64,000 nucleotides of DNA from Psychrobacter sp. Cmf 22.2 (lineage in GTDB: Bacteria > Pseudomonadota > Gammaproteobacteria > Pseudomonadales > Moraxellaceae), in assembly GCF_001921745.1 (NCBI RefSeq), contig NZ_MRYA01000002.1:62001-126000 (forward strand). The letters run 5' to 3'. Made by a program: the position numbers and the translations under genes. Below the pieces are notes generated by a model. That model was not told the DNA's origin and ran no database searches. It saw nothing but the letters and a program-made list of their open reading frames with translations. Shown here one piece after another: positions 53,570 through 62,996 of the stretch; positions within the stretch are counted from its first letter, which is position 1, and each line of letters begins with the position of its first letter.

Positions 53570-55342
53570 CTAACGAGTGCCACTTTTAAAGAAATATTTG
53601 GGCAATACCCACGCCAATATAAAGCCAATTAACGGTAACGCCATTTGGATGATGGCGTACACCGCACTGGTGCGCCTACTGGCACCATTGGCGAGAGTCA
53701 CCGCTTCTGTGGTGATGGTGGCTATACGTCCGCCGCCTGCTAACAACGTCGGCAAGTATTGACCAAAGCTAATCGCTAAACCAAGGGCGATAGCAATTAA
53801 CAGAGGCGCAAACAGTTGTGGTAATTTCACCTGCAAAAATACTTTAGCAGGAGTTGCACCAAGGCTCGCGGCTACATGAGCAAAACGAGGGTCTAGACGC
53901 CTGTAGCTACTGGCAAGCGATAAAAACACATAAGGCAGTACAAAAAGCAGATGGGTAAACGCCACATTAAAAAACGCTGTTTGGTTATTCACCAACTGCT
54001 GTAGCCACACCAAACCAAATAAAAAGGCAATGCTGGGCACTAACAGTGGCAAATAAATAATAAAACTGGTCAATGTTGAAAGTGGTTTTTGACTTAATTG
54101 CTCAGCTTCTAGACATAACAAAGTCAGCACAATGGCAAATACGGTGCTTACGATACCGATAGCAAGAGTATTAAATAATGGCGTACCCATTTGCGTAAAA
54201 GCACTTTGAAAATGTAATAACACTAACTGCTCTGGCAATACGGCGGGAAAGCGCCAAAAACCAGCCACTGACCACATGACCAGACCAATGAGCGCCAGCA
54301 AAATAAAGCCTATCACCACAGTGGTAAGCGTGGCGGTGATTTTTTGCCAGAGTGCATCTGCATAGTGGCGCTTGCCATTTATCAACGTGCCATTAAAGCA
54401 AGCTTTTATCGCTCTCTCGCTACCAAGCCACAAGGCGATTAAACCACCCGTCAACGCCAGCTGTAATAACGCGCCCGCCGAGGCTTTTATACGTAAGTTC
54501 AAGTCAACATCGTTAAACCATTGCATGATAGTGACTGCCAGCGTGGGCGGCGTATTTGGACCTAATATCAATGGCATCTCTACGCTGGCACTGGCATAGG
54601 CCAGCACGGCTAAGATAGGCAAACGTAAAAAAGGATAGAGGACAGGGAGTACGGCTTTAAAAAAGGCAGTGATGGGATAATAACCGAGATTTAGCGCGAC
54701 TTTATATTGCTGACGCAGCTTTTTACCCAGCTCTGGTTGTGCCAAAGCGCCTAGTGCCATAAGTAATAAAAACGGCAGCTCTTTTAACGTCAAACCTAAA
54801 ATAATACTGATGCCGTACGGGTCATGTGGAAACATGCCGCCTGGCGCCAACTCCCAGCCACTTAGCCACGGTGAAATAAGGCGTGAAAACATACCAGAAG
54901 GCGCAATTAAAAAACCAACTGCGATGGCTGCCGCTGCATGAGGAATGACCAAGATTGGACTCAGTAAACGCTCAATACGAGTCAGCCAAATGCTATTAAA
55001 AAATGCTGCCAAGATCATTAAAGTCATGACAAAGGCGAATAGCGTGCTGATTAATCCAGTGGCGATGCTTAACGCTACCATTTGGGTAAGACCCGGCGTC
55101 TGCCAAAGATCGTTAAAACCTTGTAGACTAAGAGTCGTTTTCTCAAGTGCAGGGACCCAGCTAAAGGCAGGTAATAGCACGCTGAGTAAACCACCGAGCA
55201 CGGGTAATATCAGCAGTAGCAATAAAAATTTTGGACTTAAAGATACAACGCCCGTAAAGATGCGCGTAGATAGGTCTGTCTGGTAAGGCGCTGTCGTTTT
55301 CGTATTTGTATCAGCCCTTTTGTTGTTAGAATCGTTACTCAT
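53570..55342 (-). CDS. ABC transporter permease, fused double domain, YnjC-like
   Basis: A 590-residue membrane protein with two binding-protein-dependent permease domains (about residues 65-310 and 370-585), each with about six helices and an EAA-like loop (ASLGATPAKVFLQVKLP in the second). It is longer than E. coli YnjC (about 511) because of a polar N-terminal extension and long linker. It overlaps the binding-protein gene by 4 bases (ATGA). Substrate unknown; ThiP-like similarity suggests thiamine or another small solute. Confidence 0.87.
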   Translation of the reverse strand: MSNDSNNKRADTNTKTTAPYQTDLSTRIFTGVVSLSPKFLLLLLILPVLGGLLSVLLPAFSWVPALEKTTLSLQGFNDLWQTPGLTQMVALSIATGLISTLFAFVMTLMILAAFFNSIWLTRIERLLSPILVIPHAAAAIAVGFLIAPSGMFSRLISPWLSGWELAPGGMFPHDPYGISIILGLTLKELPFLLLMALGALAQPELGKKLRQQYKVALNLGYYPITAFFKAVLPVLYPFLRLPILAVLAYASASVEMPLILGPNTPPTLAVTIMQWFNDVDLNLRIKASAGALLQLALTGGLIALWLGSERAIKACFNGTLINGKRHYADALWQKITATLTTVVIGFILLALIGLVMWSVAGFWRFPAVLPEQLVLLHFQSAFTQMGTPLFNTLAIGIVSTVFAIVLTLLCLEAEQLSQKPLSTLTSFIIYLPLLVPSIAFLFGLVWLQQLVNNQTAFFNVAFTHLLFVLPYVFLSLASSYRRLDPRFAHVAASLGATPAKVFLQVKLPQLFAPLLIAIALGLAISFGQYLPTLLAGGGRIATITTEAVTLANGASRRTSAVYAIIQMALPLIGFILAWVLPKYFFKSGTR

Positions 55343-56658
55343 GGGCTGACCCCATAACGCGCCTGCCAGCCTTGCATAATGGCATCAACCCAGCTTGGAT
55401 GTGGTTCACTTACGGTACGTTTTATCGCATCAACCGGTAGGGCGCTCGGATGCGGTTTGTTAGTCTTGAATAATGCTTGTTGCTCAGGGTCGAGCGTCGA
55501 TTGGATGAGTACGGTTTTATCACCCCACACAGAAGAGGTCTGCTTTTTAGCCTGTGCTTCTGGGCTTAGCAAGAAGTTTGCGACCAGCTGCGCGGCTTGT
55601 GGGTGGCTGGCGTTATAAGGAATGGCCACAAAATGAGTGTTACTTAAGCTGCCATCGCTCATGGCATAGCTACGAATGCTCTTGGGTAAATCATAACGCT
55701 GCACGGCCGCAGGAATTTCAGGCGCGGAAAAGCTAAAGGCTAAGCTAAGCTCGGTATCATCAACCAAACGCCGCATGTGCGCGCCCGTTTGCACAAATTG
55801 CTCACCCTTACGCCAGAGGGTTGGATGAAAGTTGTCTAAGAACTTCCATAGAGGGGCTAATACCATGTCTATATTTTGCTCTGTGGCTGGCAGGTTGAGC
55901 TGTGCTTTGATATTTTCGCCTGTTTTAGCATCTTGCTGCTCAAGTAGCATGACTAAAGCGTATTTTAAAAAGCTCATGCCTAAAAAGTCAGGCGGCTTTG
56001 GGTAGCTGAAACGCCCGGGGTTTTGCGCCGTCCAATTGACCAGCTCATTTAGGGTGGTTGGTGGCTTATTCGTCGATAAGCTGTCGTAATAAAAGGTCAG
56101 CGAGGCTTGTCCCCATGGCGCTTCCATGCCATTGGTTGGCACACCAAAATCAAAGTTTACGGCAGGATTATTATCTGGATCGGTCAGCGCGAAGTTAGGC
56201 AGCTTGTTCGCCCATTGTTTCAGTAATAATGAGTTCTCACTCATGGTGGCAAAGTTTGCGCCATTTATCCAGATGAGATCCACGCTGCCTTCATCATTAT
56301 TATCGGCTGATTTTTCCGCGAGTACACGGCTGACGGCTTCACTGGTGTCGCTCAATTTGACATGAACCAAATTGATATTATATTTATCATCGACTTGCTC
56401 GGCGGCCCACTGTAGATAGGTATTGATCTGAGGGTCACCGCCCCATGCATAGAAGTAAACGTCTTGGTTTTTACCTTGCACCTCTATCTGCTGCCAAGAT
56501 GATAAATTTTGATTAAGGTCATCGGTAGTGGATGAGGCAGTGCTGGCTGATATGCTGGAAGAAATAACCGTACAAACGCTAAGCGCTACAGCATAGGTGC
56601 TATAGCGGCTTAAGTTTTTTAATGTTGCCAAAGCTGGTAAAGATTTAATAACGTACAT
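55339..56658 (-). CDS. ABC transporter substrate-binding protein, YnjB-like
   Basis: A 439-residue periplasmic solute-binding protein. Residues 1-40 act as a signal (hydrophobic about 22-38, ISSSISAS). YFYAWGGDPQINTYLQW and VDLIWINGANFATM are typical for the YnjB family, and PHPSWVDAIMQGW ends it. It is the first gene of the ynjB-C-D-F-like unit. ynjE (sulfurtransferase) of the E. coli cluster is missing here. Confidence 0.87.
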   Translation of the reverse strand: MYVIKSLPALATLKNLSRYSTYAVALSVCTVISSSISASTASSTTDDLNQNLSSWQQIEVQGKNQDVYFYAWGGDPQINTYLQWAAEQVDDKYNINLVHVKLSDTSEAVSRVLAEKSADNNDEGSVDLIWINGANFATMSENSLLLKQWANKLPNFALTDPDNNPAVNFDFGVPTNGMEAPWGQASLTFYYDSLSTNKPPTTLNELVNWTAQNPGRFSYPKPPDFLGMSFLKYALVMLLEQQDAKTGENIKAQLNLPATEQNIDMVLAPLWKFLDNFHPTLWRKGEQFVQTGAHMRRLVDDTELSLAFSFSAPEIPAAVQRYDLPKSIRSYAMSDGSLSNTHFVAIPYNASHPQAAQLVANFLLSPEAQAKKQTSSVWGDKTVLIQSTLDPEQQALFKTNKPHPSALPVDAIKRTVSEPHPSWVDAIMQGWQARYGVSP

Positions 56659-56712
56659 TTATGTTCTCGTTATAACCTGTGTTAAATGTCATTCAATCAT
56701 AGATTCTGAAGC

Positions 56713-56792
56713 GTGTTGTTGGTACAAATTTTCTTCGCTTGCTGTGTGACTTCGTCACTCCAGAGGCTTCAAAAAATTTATCCCAACAGCAC
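56713..56792 (+). repeat. Covarying palindromic repeat, copy I
   Basis: GTGTTGTTGG (56713-56722) pairs with CCAACAGCAC (56783-56792) with one G-U. The core is TTTTCTTCGCTTGCTGTGTG then CCAGAGGCTTCAAAAAAT. It lies between the TVP38-FAD gene and the ynjB-like gene. Confidence 0.88.
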
Positions 56793-56872
56793 TTATTTCT
56801 AAAAAAATCGATCGTCTAAAAGACGATGAAATTAATGAATTGCAACAGCATCGAGTTTCACTGGAAGGTTAA

Positions 56873-59026
56873 TTAACCTCGACGCCATGTATGGTATTTC
56901 TCAAGTAAGTTTAATACCGTTTCAGGCGCATGATTGCGTTTCCATTCACCAGCCGCGTATTTATTACCCTCCGCCCACGTTGGATACATATGAATGGTGC
57001 CGAGTATTTTATTCAGACCTAAACCATGTTTCATCGCCAGTATAAATTCTGGCATGATATCCCCAGCATGCTCAGCGACGATGGTCACGCCGAGTATTTT
57101 ATCTTTGCCTTTTGGCGTAATGACTTTGATAAAGCCAGCGTTGGCGCTTTCTGTCACCGCACGATCTAAGTCTTTAAAGTCGTAGCGGGTAATTTCAAAA
57201 TCGATGCCTTTTTCAATAGCCTCTTGCTCATTTAAGCCCACGCGTGCGACTTCTGGATCAATAAAAGTCGTCCACGGAATCACGCGGTAATCGACTTTAA
57301 ACTTCTTTAGATGTCCAAACAAACCATTAACGGCGGCGTACCATGCCTGATGAGAGGCCACGTGAGTAAACTGATAAGGACCAACGACATCACCAGCCGC
57401 GTAAATATTGGGGTAGAGGGTTTCTAGATAGTCATCGGTCTCGATGGTACGTTCAGTTTCTATTTCTAAGCTTTCTAAGCCATAACCTTCTAAGCGCGCA
57501 CGACGTCCAACGGCACAAATTAATTCGTCATATTCAATCACGATTTCTGTCTCATTGTGTTTCACCACAATATATTTTTTGTCGTCACGTATCTCGCAGC
57601 GTATCACTTGATGCGAGGTTAAGACATTCACGCCACTCTCAGTGAGTGCTTTTTGCACAAATTCTGAGACTTCCACGTCTTCTTTTTTCATAAGACGCGC
57701 GCCTCTTTCGATTTGGGTCACATTGGAGCCTAAGCGTGCAAAGGCTTGCGCCAGCTCAGAGCCGATAGGCCCGCCGCCAAGTACCACCAGCTTTTTCGGC
57801 GCTTCTTCTAATTCGGTAAACTTGTTCCATATAGTATCGCTGGTCACATAGCCAGTTTCTTCCAAACCTGGCAAGTCTGGTACAAATGGACGCGCGCCAG
57901 TCGCAATAACGATGGAGCGTGCGGTTAGTCGCTGCGTGCCGCCATCGTTTAGCGCAATCTCTACTGTCCACGGGTCGATGAACTTAGCGTAGCCTTTTAA
58001 CACTTCGACACCCAAGTCCGTATAGCGCTCGACGCTGTCATTTGGAGCGATATCAGCGATGACTTTATGGATACGGCTCATGACGTTTTTAAATGAAAAC
58101 GTTGGTGGTGTATTTTTTAAGCCGTAACGCTCAGCATGGCGCATCTGTTCGGCGACTTTCGCGCTTTTGATCAAGGCTTTACTGGGTACGCAGCCATAGT
58201 TTAAACAGTCGCCACCCATTTCGCCCGCTTCGATTAATGTCACTTTTGCACGGACGGTCACCGCGATATAGCTGGTGACCAGTCCGCCAGCACCAGCCCC
58301 GATCACGATCATATTACGGTCGAATTTTTTAGGTTTGTTATAGTTTTTATAGACGCGGCGTTTTTTTAGCATATTCAATATCCCTTTTGCGATAAGTGGG
58401 AAAAAGCCTAACAACGCAAATGAGACAATTAAATTAAACGATAAAATCCCTGACAAGCTGTCAATTTGCGCCAGTTGCGTACCAGCATTAACGAATACAA
58501 AAGTACCCGCGAGCATACCAATTTGGCTGACCCAATAATAAGTCCATGCTCTAATAGCAGTGACACCCATGAGTAAATTGATTAAAAAGAACGGAAATAT
58601 CGGCACAAGGCGCAGGGTAAATAAGTAAAACCCGCCTTCTTTTTCCACGCCAGCATCAATGGCTGCTAAGCGTTCAGGAAAGCGCTGTTTGATGGTATCA
58701 CGCAGTAAGTAACGTGAAGCCAAAAACGCTAAGGTTGCGCCAATACTAGAGGCAAATGAGGCGACCAATAAACCTTGCCATAAGCCAAATAATGCCCCAG
58801 CTGCCAAAGTCAAAATAGCTGCACCCGGTAAGGATAGGGCGGTGACGACGACGTAAAGTAAAAAGAACCCACCGATAATCAGCAGTGGCGATTGCGCTTT
58901 GTAGTCGTTAAATTGCGCCATCGACCCTTTTAAGCCGTCAAGCGTTAATAATTGATTTAGATCAAAATAAAAAAAGCTTGCCGCTAATATCAATATTAAC
59001 AGTATTAAAAATATTCTTTTAATCAT
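56873..59026 (-). CDS. TVP38/TMEM64 membrane domain fused to pyridine nucleotide-disulfide oxidoreductase
   Basis: A 717-residue fusion. Residues 1-225 are a TVP38/TMEM64 (DedA-like) membrane domain with GFYLFTLRLVPIFPFFLIN. Residues about 235-717 are a mercuric reductase/dihydrolipoamide dehydrogenase-like flavoprotein: FAD motif GAGAGGLVTSY, redox disulfide Cys274 and Cys279 (GDCLNYGCVPSKAL), NAD motif GGGPIGSELAQAFARLG, and the C-terminal dimer domain with MYPTWAEGNK. The HMA metal-binding domain of MerA is absent, and no terminal Cys pair is seen. Such fusions exist in many bacteria; the electron acceptor is unknown. Confidence 0.9.
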   Translation of the reverse strand: MIKRIFLILLILILAASFFYFDLNQLLTLDGLKGSMAQFNDYKAQSPLLIIGGFFLLYVVVTALSLPGAAILTLAAGALFGLWQGLLVASFASSIGATLAFLASRYLLRDTIKQRFPERLAAIDAGVEKEGGFYLFTLRLVPIFPFFLINLLMGVTAIRAWTYYWVSQIGMLAGTFVFVNAGTQLAQIDSLSGILSFNLIVSFALLGFFPLIAKGILNMLKKRRVYKNYNKPKKFDRNMIVIGAGAGGLVTSYIAVTVRAKVTLIEAGEMGGDCLNYGCVPSKALIKSAKVAEQMRHAERYGLKNTPPTFSFKNVMSRIHKVIADIAPNDSVERYTDLGVEVLKGYAKFIDPWTVEIALNDGGTQRLTARSIVIATGARPFVPDLPGLEETGYVTSDTIWNKFTELEEAPKKLVVLGGGPIGSELAQAFARLGSNVTQIERGARLMKKEDVEVSEFVQKALTESGVNVLTSHQVIRCEIRDDKKYIVVKHNETEIVIEYDELICAVGRRARLEGYGLESLEIETERTIETDDYLETLYPNIYAAGDVVGPYQFTHVASHQAWYAAVNGLFGHLKKFKVDYRVIPWTTFIDPEVARVGLNEQEAIEKGIDFEITRYDFKDLDRAVTESANAGFIKVITPKGKDKILGVTIVAEHAGDIMPEFILAMKHGLGLNKILGTIHMYPTWAEGNKYAAGEWKRNHAPETVLNLLEKYHTWRRG

Positions 59027-59195
59027 GAAAGGTCCGGCTTAGTGGTGGAGCAAAGTTAAATATCGAATTATTGACAGCAAGGTATAATCTAAGTGTTTTT
59101 GAGCGATTGCTCAATATCGTATAAGCGTAACATATTACGGCTTTCTAGTTATATAATTTTTTGGACTATCTTTGATTAATGTCAAAAAAAACTAA

Positions 59196-59226
59196 TAAAA
59201 AAAGCTGAGCAAGCGCCCAGCTTTTA
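59196..59226 (-). terminator. Terminator after the aromatic aminotransferase
   Basis: AAAAGCTG (59200-59207) / CAGCTTTT (59218-59225). On the minus strand the stem runs into a T-run complementary to the A-run at 59196-59203. Confidence 0.8.
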
Positions 59227-59254
59227 AATCTATTTATAACATTGGGTTAAAGCA

Positions 59255-60451
59255 TTAATCTTTTAATACTTCTGCCATGGCATTGGCGACATAGTCGATA
59301 TTATCGACATTTAAACCAGCGACGCACATACGCGAATTGGAAACCATGTAAATACCAAACTCGCTTTGCATGCGTTCCACTTGCTCAGGCGTCAATCCTG
59401 TAAAGCTAAACATGCCGTTTTGATTGGTCAGGTAATCAAAGTTACGATCAGAGATTTTGGCCTCTAGTACAGATTTAAGCTTCATACGCATGGCTTTGAT
59501 ACGGTCACGCATGCCATAAACTTCACCGATCCATTGCTCGTGCAAGGCTTCATCATTCATGATGATATCAACCACGCGTCCACCGTGTGATGGCGGGCTT
59601 GAGTAGATACGGCGCACCATAGAGGTCAGCTGACCAAAGACGCGCTCGGCTTCATCGGTAGTTGGACAAACCACTGATAGACCACCGACACGCTCGCCAT
59701 ATAGCGATAAGTTTTTGGAAAATGAGTTGCTGACAAACAGCGGTAGACCCATATCGACTGCCTTACGAATAGCATAAGCATCGCTGTCCATATCTTCGCC
59801 AAAACCTTGATAAGCGATATCCATGAATGGAATCAGCTCGCGCTCTTGAATGACGTTTAGCACTTGATCCCACTGCTCTTTGGTCAAGTCCACGCCCGTT
59901 GGGTTGTGGCAGCAAGGATGAAGTAAAAGAACATCGTCTTTGTTTAACGTCTCAAAGAACGCAATCATCTCATCGAATTTGATGCCGCCAGTGGTTTTAT
60001 CGTAGTAGGGGTATTTGCCAACTTCAACATCACTGCCCTCAAAGATAGCAATGTGGTTGCCCCATGTTGGGTCGCTCACATAGCATTTAGATTGCGGGAA
60101 CCATTCATGAATAAATTCAGCACCTACTTTCAATGCGCCAGAGCCACCAATAGTAGCGATGGTAGCGACAAGACCGTCTTTTAATACTTGTGCATCTTTA
60201 CCGAATAACAGTTCCTGACAACCTTTACGGTGACCTGGCAGTCCTGCCATCGGTAAATAAGGACGCGGAGAGACAGGGTCTGCAATGCGCTGTTCGGCAG
60301 TTTTTACACATTCAAGTACCGGCATTTTACCGTCTTCGTCGTAGTACACACCCACGCCCAAGTTTACTTTATCGGGATTGCTGTCTTTTGCAAACTTGTC
60401 CATCAGCCCCAAGATTGGATCACCCGCGTAGTAGTCGATACGTTCAAACAT
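59255..60451 (-). CDS. Aromatic-amino-acid / aspartate aminotransferase
   Basis: A 398-residue class I PLP aminotransferase of the AspC/TyrB type: NLGVGVYYDEDGKMPVLECV, HPCCHNPTGVDLT, and the PLP Lys in SNSFSKNLSLYGERVG. It interconverts tyrosine or phenylalanine with arylpyruvates, or aspartate with oxaloacetate. The hppD and phhA genes close by suggest that it supplies 4-hydroxyphenylpyruvate. TyrB and AspC cannot be told apart here. Confidence 0.9.
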   Translation of the reverse strand: MFERIDYYAGDPILGLMDKFAKDSNPDKVNLGVGVYYDEDGKMPVLECVKTAEQRIADPVSPRPYLPMAGLPGHRKGCQELLFGKDAQVLKDGLVATIATIGGSGALKVGAEFIHEWFPQSKCYVSDPTWGNHIAIFEGSDVEVGKYPYYDKTTGGIKFDEMIAFFETLNKDDVLLLHPCCHNPTGVDLTKEQWDQVLNVIQERELIPFMDIAYQGFGEDMDSDAYAIRKAVDMGLPLFVSNSFSKNLSLYGERVGGLSVVCPTTDEAERVFGQLTSMVRRIYSSPPSHGGRVVDIIMNDEALHEQWIGEVYGMRDRIKAMRMKLKSVLEAKISDRNFDYLTNQNGMFSFTGLTPEQVERMQSEFGIYMVSNSRMCVAGLNVDNIDYVANAMAEVLKD

Positions 60452-60651
60452 TTTTTTTCCTTACAAGAATAAAATAAAGCACAAGAATAGACACGAAGCC
60501 GCCAAAAAGCATAAACCAGATTGACAATTAACTCAACGTTAGATTCAACCATATTGATTAATTAACTGATTAGATGAGCTATTTGATCATCTAAATATAT
60601 TTTTAGCCAATTAAAGGGCTAATATCCATTTAAAAATAGCGTCTACTTACG

Positions 60652-61581
60652 CTAGCTCCCTTTATAATCGTTAAAATGGCTTGCAAAATAAGTCTGCAAA
60701 AACTCTTTAAAGGCGATACTGGCAGGCGATAGCGCTCGCGATGAACGCTGATATATAAAGAACCTACGCACTTTAACGGGCTGTGCAAGTGGGCGCATTT
60801 GTAGGCCATTGGCACTTACCCAATCAATGACTTCTGGCATATAAGGCAAGCATAAAGTAATACCAAAGCCCTGACGCGTCATCTCAAGCGCTGTCGACAT
60901 AAAGTTTACTTTATAGCGCGCTTGCTGAATATGCGTGGCAACCGTCTCATCTAGCTCAGCGGTCACTTGCTCAATAAAAGGCCCTTGTAAGGTAATGAGT
61001 GGAGTATCTATTAAATCTTTCCATACCACCTCTTTTTTTTGAGCCAACGCATGATTATCTGGCATCACTATGCAAAATGGCAGCTCATACAACAAATCAG
61101 CACTAATATCATCCTCAGTTTCCATCAAACCAAGCTCCGTACCGACACCTAGATCTACCTCAATATCTTGAATGTGTTGCAGGACGTTTTCTGCAGAGCA
61201 ATCCAATAAAGACACGCTGATATCAGGATAATCTTTGGCGAACTGAGCGATGACCGCAGGCATAGATGAGGCGGCGAACTGCGATACCGCTAGCCTGACT
61301 TGACCTTGCGCAAGACTCATCAGACTGCTCGCTTCATTTTCAAATAAATGCATCTCATTAAGTACCCGCCGCGCTTGCGGCAATAAATGTCTGCCTACGA
61401 CCGACAAAGATAGCTGGCGAGTGGTACGATCAAACAACACGATTCCAAGGCTGGTTTCTAACTCTTTAATCAGTCCGCTGACCGCAGATTGGGTCAAATA
61501 CATCTGGTCACTGGCACGTGTAAAACTGCCGCTGTCAGCGACTTTGATAAAAGCTGTGAGCTGACGAATACTGATATTCAT
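60652..61581 (-). CDS. LysR-type regulator divergent from hppD
   Basis: A 309-residue LysR regulator with SFTRASDQMYLTQSAVSGLI as recognition helices and a complete effector domain. The start at 61581 (MNISIRQLTAF) follows AGG with a 9-base gap and matches the usual N terminus; upstream codons are hydrophobic and untypical. It faces hppD across a 147-base spacer with a palindrome, so it probably regulates tyrosine catabolism. It is not the sigma-54 regulator PhhR known from Pseudomonas. Confidence 0.87.
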   Translation of the reverse strand: MNISIRQLTAFIKVADSGSFTRASDQMYLTQSAVSGLIKELETSLGIVLFDRTTRQLSLSVVGRHLLPQARRVLNEMHLFENEASSLMSLAQGQVRLAVSQFAASSMPAVIAQFAKDYPDISVSLLDCSAENVLQHIQDIEVDLGVGTELGLMETEDDISADLLYELPFCIVMPDNHALAQKKEVVWKDLIDTPLITLQGPFIEQVTAELDETVATHIQQARYKVNFMSTALEMTRQGFGITLCLPYMPEVIDWVSANGLQMRPLAQPVKVRRFFIYQRSSRALSPASIAFKEFLQTYFASHFNDYKGS

Positions 61582-61654
61582 AAGTAAACCTGATAAATAA
61601 ATTAAAAAAAACAATTAGTCTTATAAATAAAGCTACTCTAAGATGAGTATATCG

Positions 61655-61671
61655 TCAATATATTGCATTGA
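61655..61671. promoter_or_regulatory. LysR operator candidate between the LysR gene and hppD
   Basis: TCAAT-N7-ATTGA, with GTATAT and ATATAC a few bases outside on the two sides. It fits the general LysR pattern of interrupted dyads. Confidence 0.45.
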
Positions 61672-61728
61672 TATATACAACTTTTTATGTGAATTTTATA
61701 CCACCGATTAACGTTAAGGATGATTACA

Positions 61729-62829
61729 ATGGCAGATTTATTTGAAAACCCAGTAGGATTGCAAGGGTTTGATTTTGTCGAATTCGCCTCGCCACAACCT
61801 GAAGCGGTAGAAGCACTTTTTGAGCAACTTGGTTTTACCCATGTTGCCAATCACCGATCCAAAGATGTCTCTTTATACCGTCAAGGTGATATCAACCTCA
61901 TCTTGAACCGCGAGCCAAGAAGCCCGGCCAGCTACTTCGTTGAAGAGCATGGAGCAGGAGCCTGTAGCATGGGCTTTCGTGTTAAAGATTCTGCAAAAGC
62001 TTACGAGCTTGCGATTGAAAATGGTGCCCAGCCAGTAGAGGTGCCGACAGGATTTATGGAGCTAAGACTTCCTGCCATCAAAGGTATCGGCGGCTCACTG
62101 ATTTATCTGATTGACCGTTTTAAAGATGGTGAGTCTATCTACGACGTCGACTTTGAGTTCTTCCCAGATGTTGATAGACGCCCTGTTGGACACGGCTTTA
62201 AAGTCATCGACCACCTGACTCATAACGTCTACCGTGGTCGCATGGCTTATTGGGCAAACTTTTATGAGCGCATCTTTAACTTCCGTGAAATCCGCTATTT
62301 TGATATTAAGGGCGAATATACAGGGCTGACCAGTAAAGCCATGACCGCGCCCGATGGCAAAATCCGTATTCCATTAAATGAAGAGTCTAAGCAGGGCGGC
62401 GGACAAATCGAAGAGTATTTGATGCAGTTTAATGGCGAAGGTATTCAGCATATTGCCTTAGCCAGTGATGACTTATTTGCCAGTATCGATAAACTAAAAG
62501 CGGCGGGCATACCGCTTATGACCGCGCCAACGGCTACTTATTATGAAATGCTAAGCGAGCGTTTACCAAATCATGGCGAAAACGTCTCTGAATTGCAAAC
62601 GCGTGGCATCTTATTAGATGGTACTACTGAAGGCGGCAAACCGCGTCTACTATTACAGATTTTCTCTGAAACTATCTTAGGTAGCCCAGTGTTTTTTGAG
62701 TTTATCCAACGTAAAGGCGATTACGATGAAGGCTTTGGCGAAGGTAACTTTAAAGCGCTGTTTGAATCAATAGAGCGCGATCAAGTGCGCCGCGGCGCTA
62801 TTGGGCAGTCTGAGACAGAAACAGAGTAA
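61729..62829 (+). CDS. hppD: 4-hydroxyphenylpyruvate dioxygenase
   Basis: A 366-residue VOC-fold dioxygenase that makes homogentisate from 4-hydroxyphenylpyruvate. Iron ligands are His162 (IDHLTHNV), His241 (GIQHIAL) and Glu324 (FFEFIQ). The C-terminal gate helix ([15 protein letters not shown]) is complete. The start at 61729 follows AAGGA with a 9-base gap; an ATG at 61720 overlaps that site. homogentisate 1,2-dioxygenase is not in the window. Confidence 0.95.
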   Translation: MADLFENPVGLQGFDFVEFASPQPEAVEALFEQLGFTHVANHRSKDVSLYRQGDINLILNREPRSPASYFVEEHGAGACSMGFRVKDSAKAYELAIENGAQPVEVPTGFMELRLPAIKGIGGSLIYLIDRFKDGESIYDVDFEFFPDVDRRPVGHGFKVIDHLTHNVYRGRMAYWANFYERIFNFREIRYFDIKGEYTGLTSKAMTAPDGKIRIPLNEESKQGGGQIEEYLMQFNGEGIQHIALASDDLFASIDKLKAAGIPLMTAPTATYYEMLSERLPNHGENVSELQTRGILLDGTTEGGKPRLLLQIFSETILGSPVFFEFIQRKGDYDEGFGEGNFKALFESIERDQVRRGAIGQSETETE

Positions 62830-62910
62830 ATTTAACCATTAAGCAAACATGGTAGGACAAAAAGGAATTTGTCTTGCCACCATTAACGCTATATTACTAA
62901 AACACCGTAC

Positions 62911-62944
62911 TAGCAAAGACACTGTATTAGCAAAGACACTGTGT
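62911..62944 (+). repeat. 17-bp tandem repeat upstream of phhA
   Basis: TAGCAAAGACACTGTAT and TAGCAAAGACACTGTGT lie in tandem, with a degenerate third unit starting TACCAAAGTACTGG. It sits 50-90 bases before the phhA start. Confidence 0.8.
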
Positions 62945-62996
62945 TACCAAAGTACTGGTCTAAATAAAACGGACGAATAGCAAAAGGAATGCTGGC

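Noticed and set aside
4202..56792. The dispersed palindromes as a CRISPR array or as ordinary terminators
   Set aside because: Copies are kilobases apart and not regularly spaced, so they are no CRISPR. Most stems are not followed by T-runs and some lie inside an operon or a promoter region, so simple termination does not explain them.
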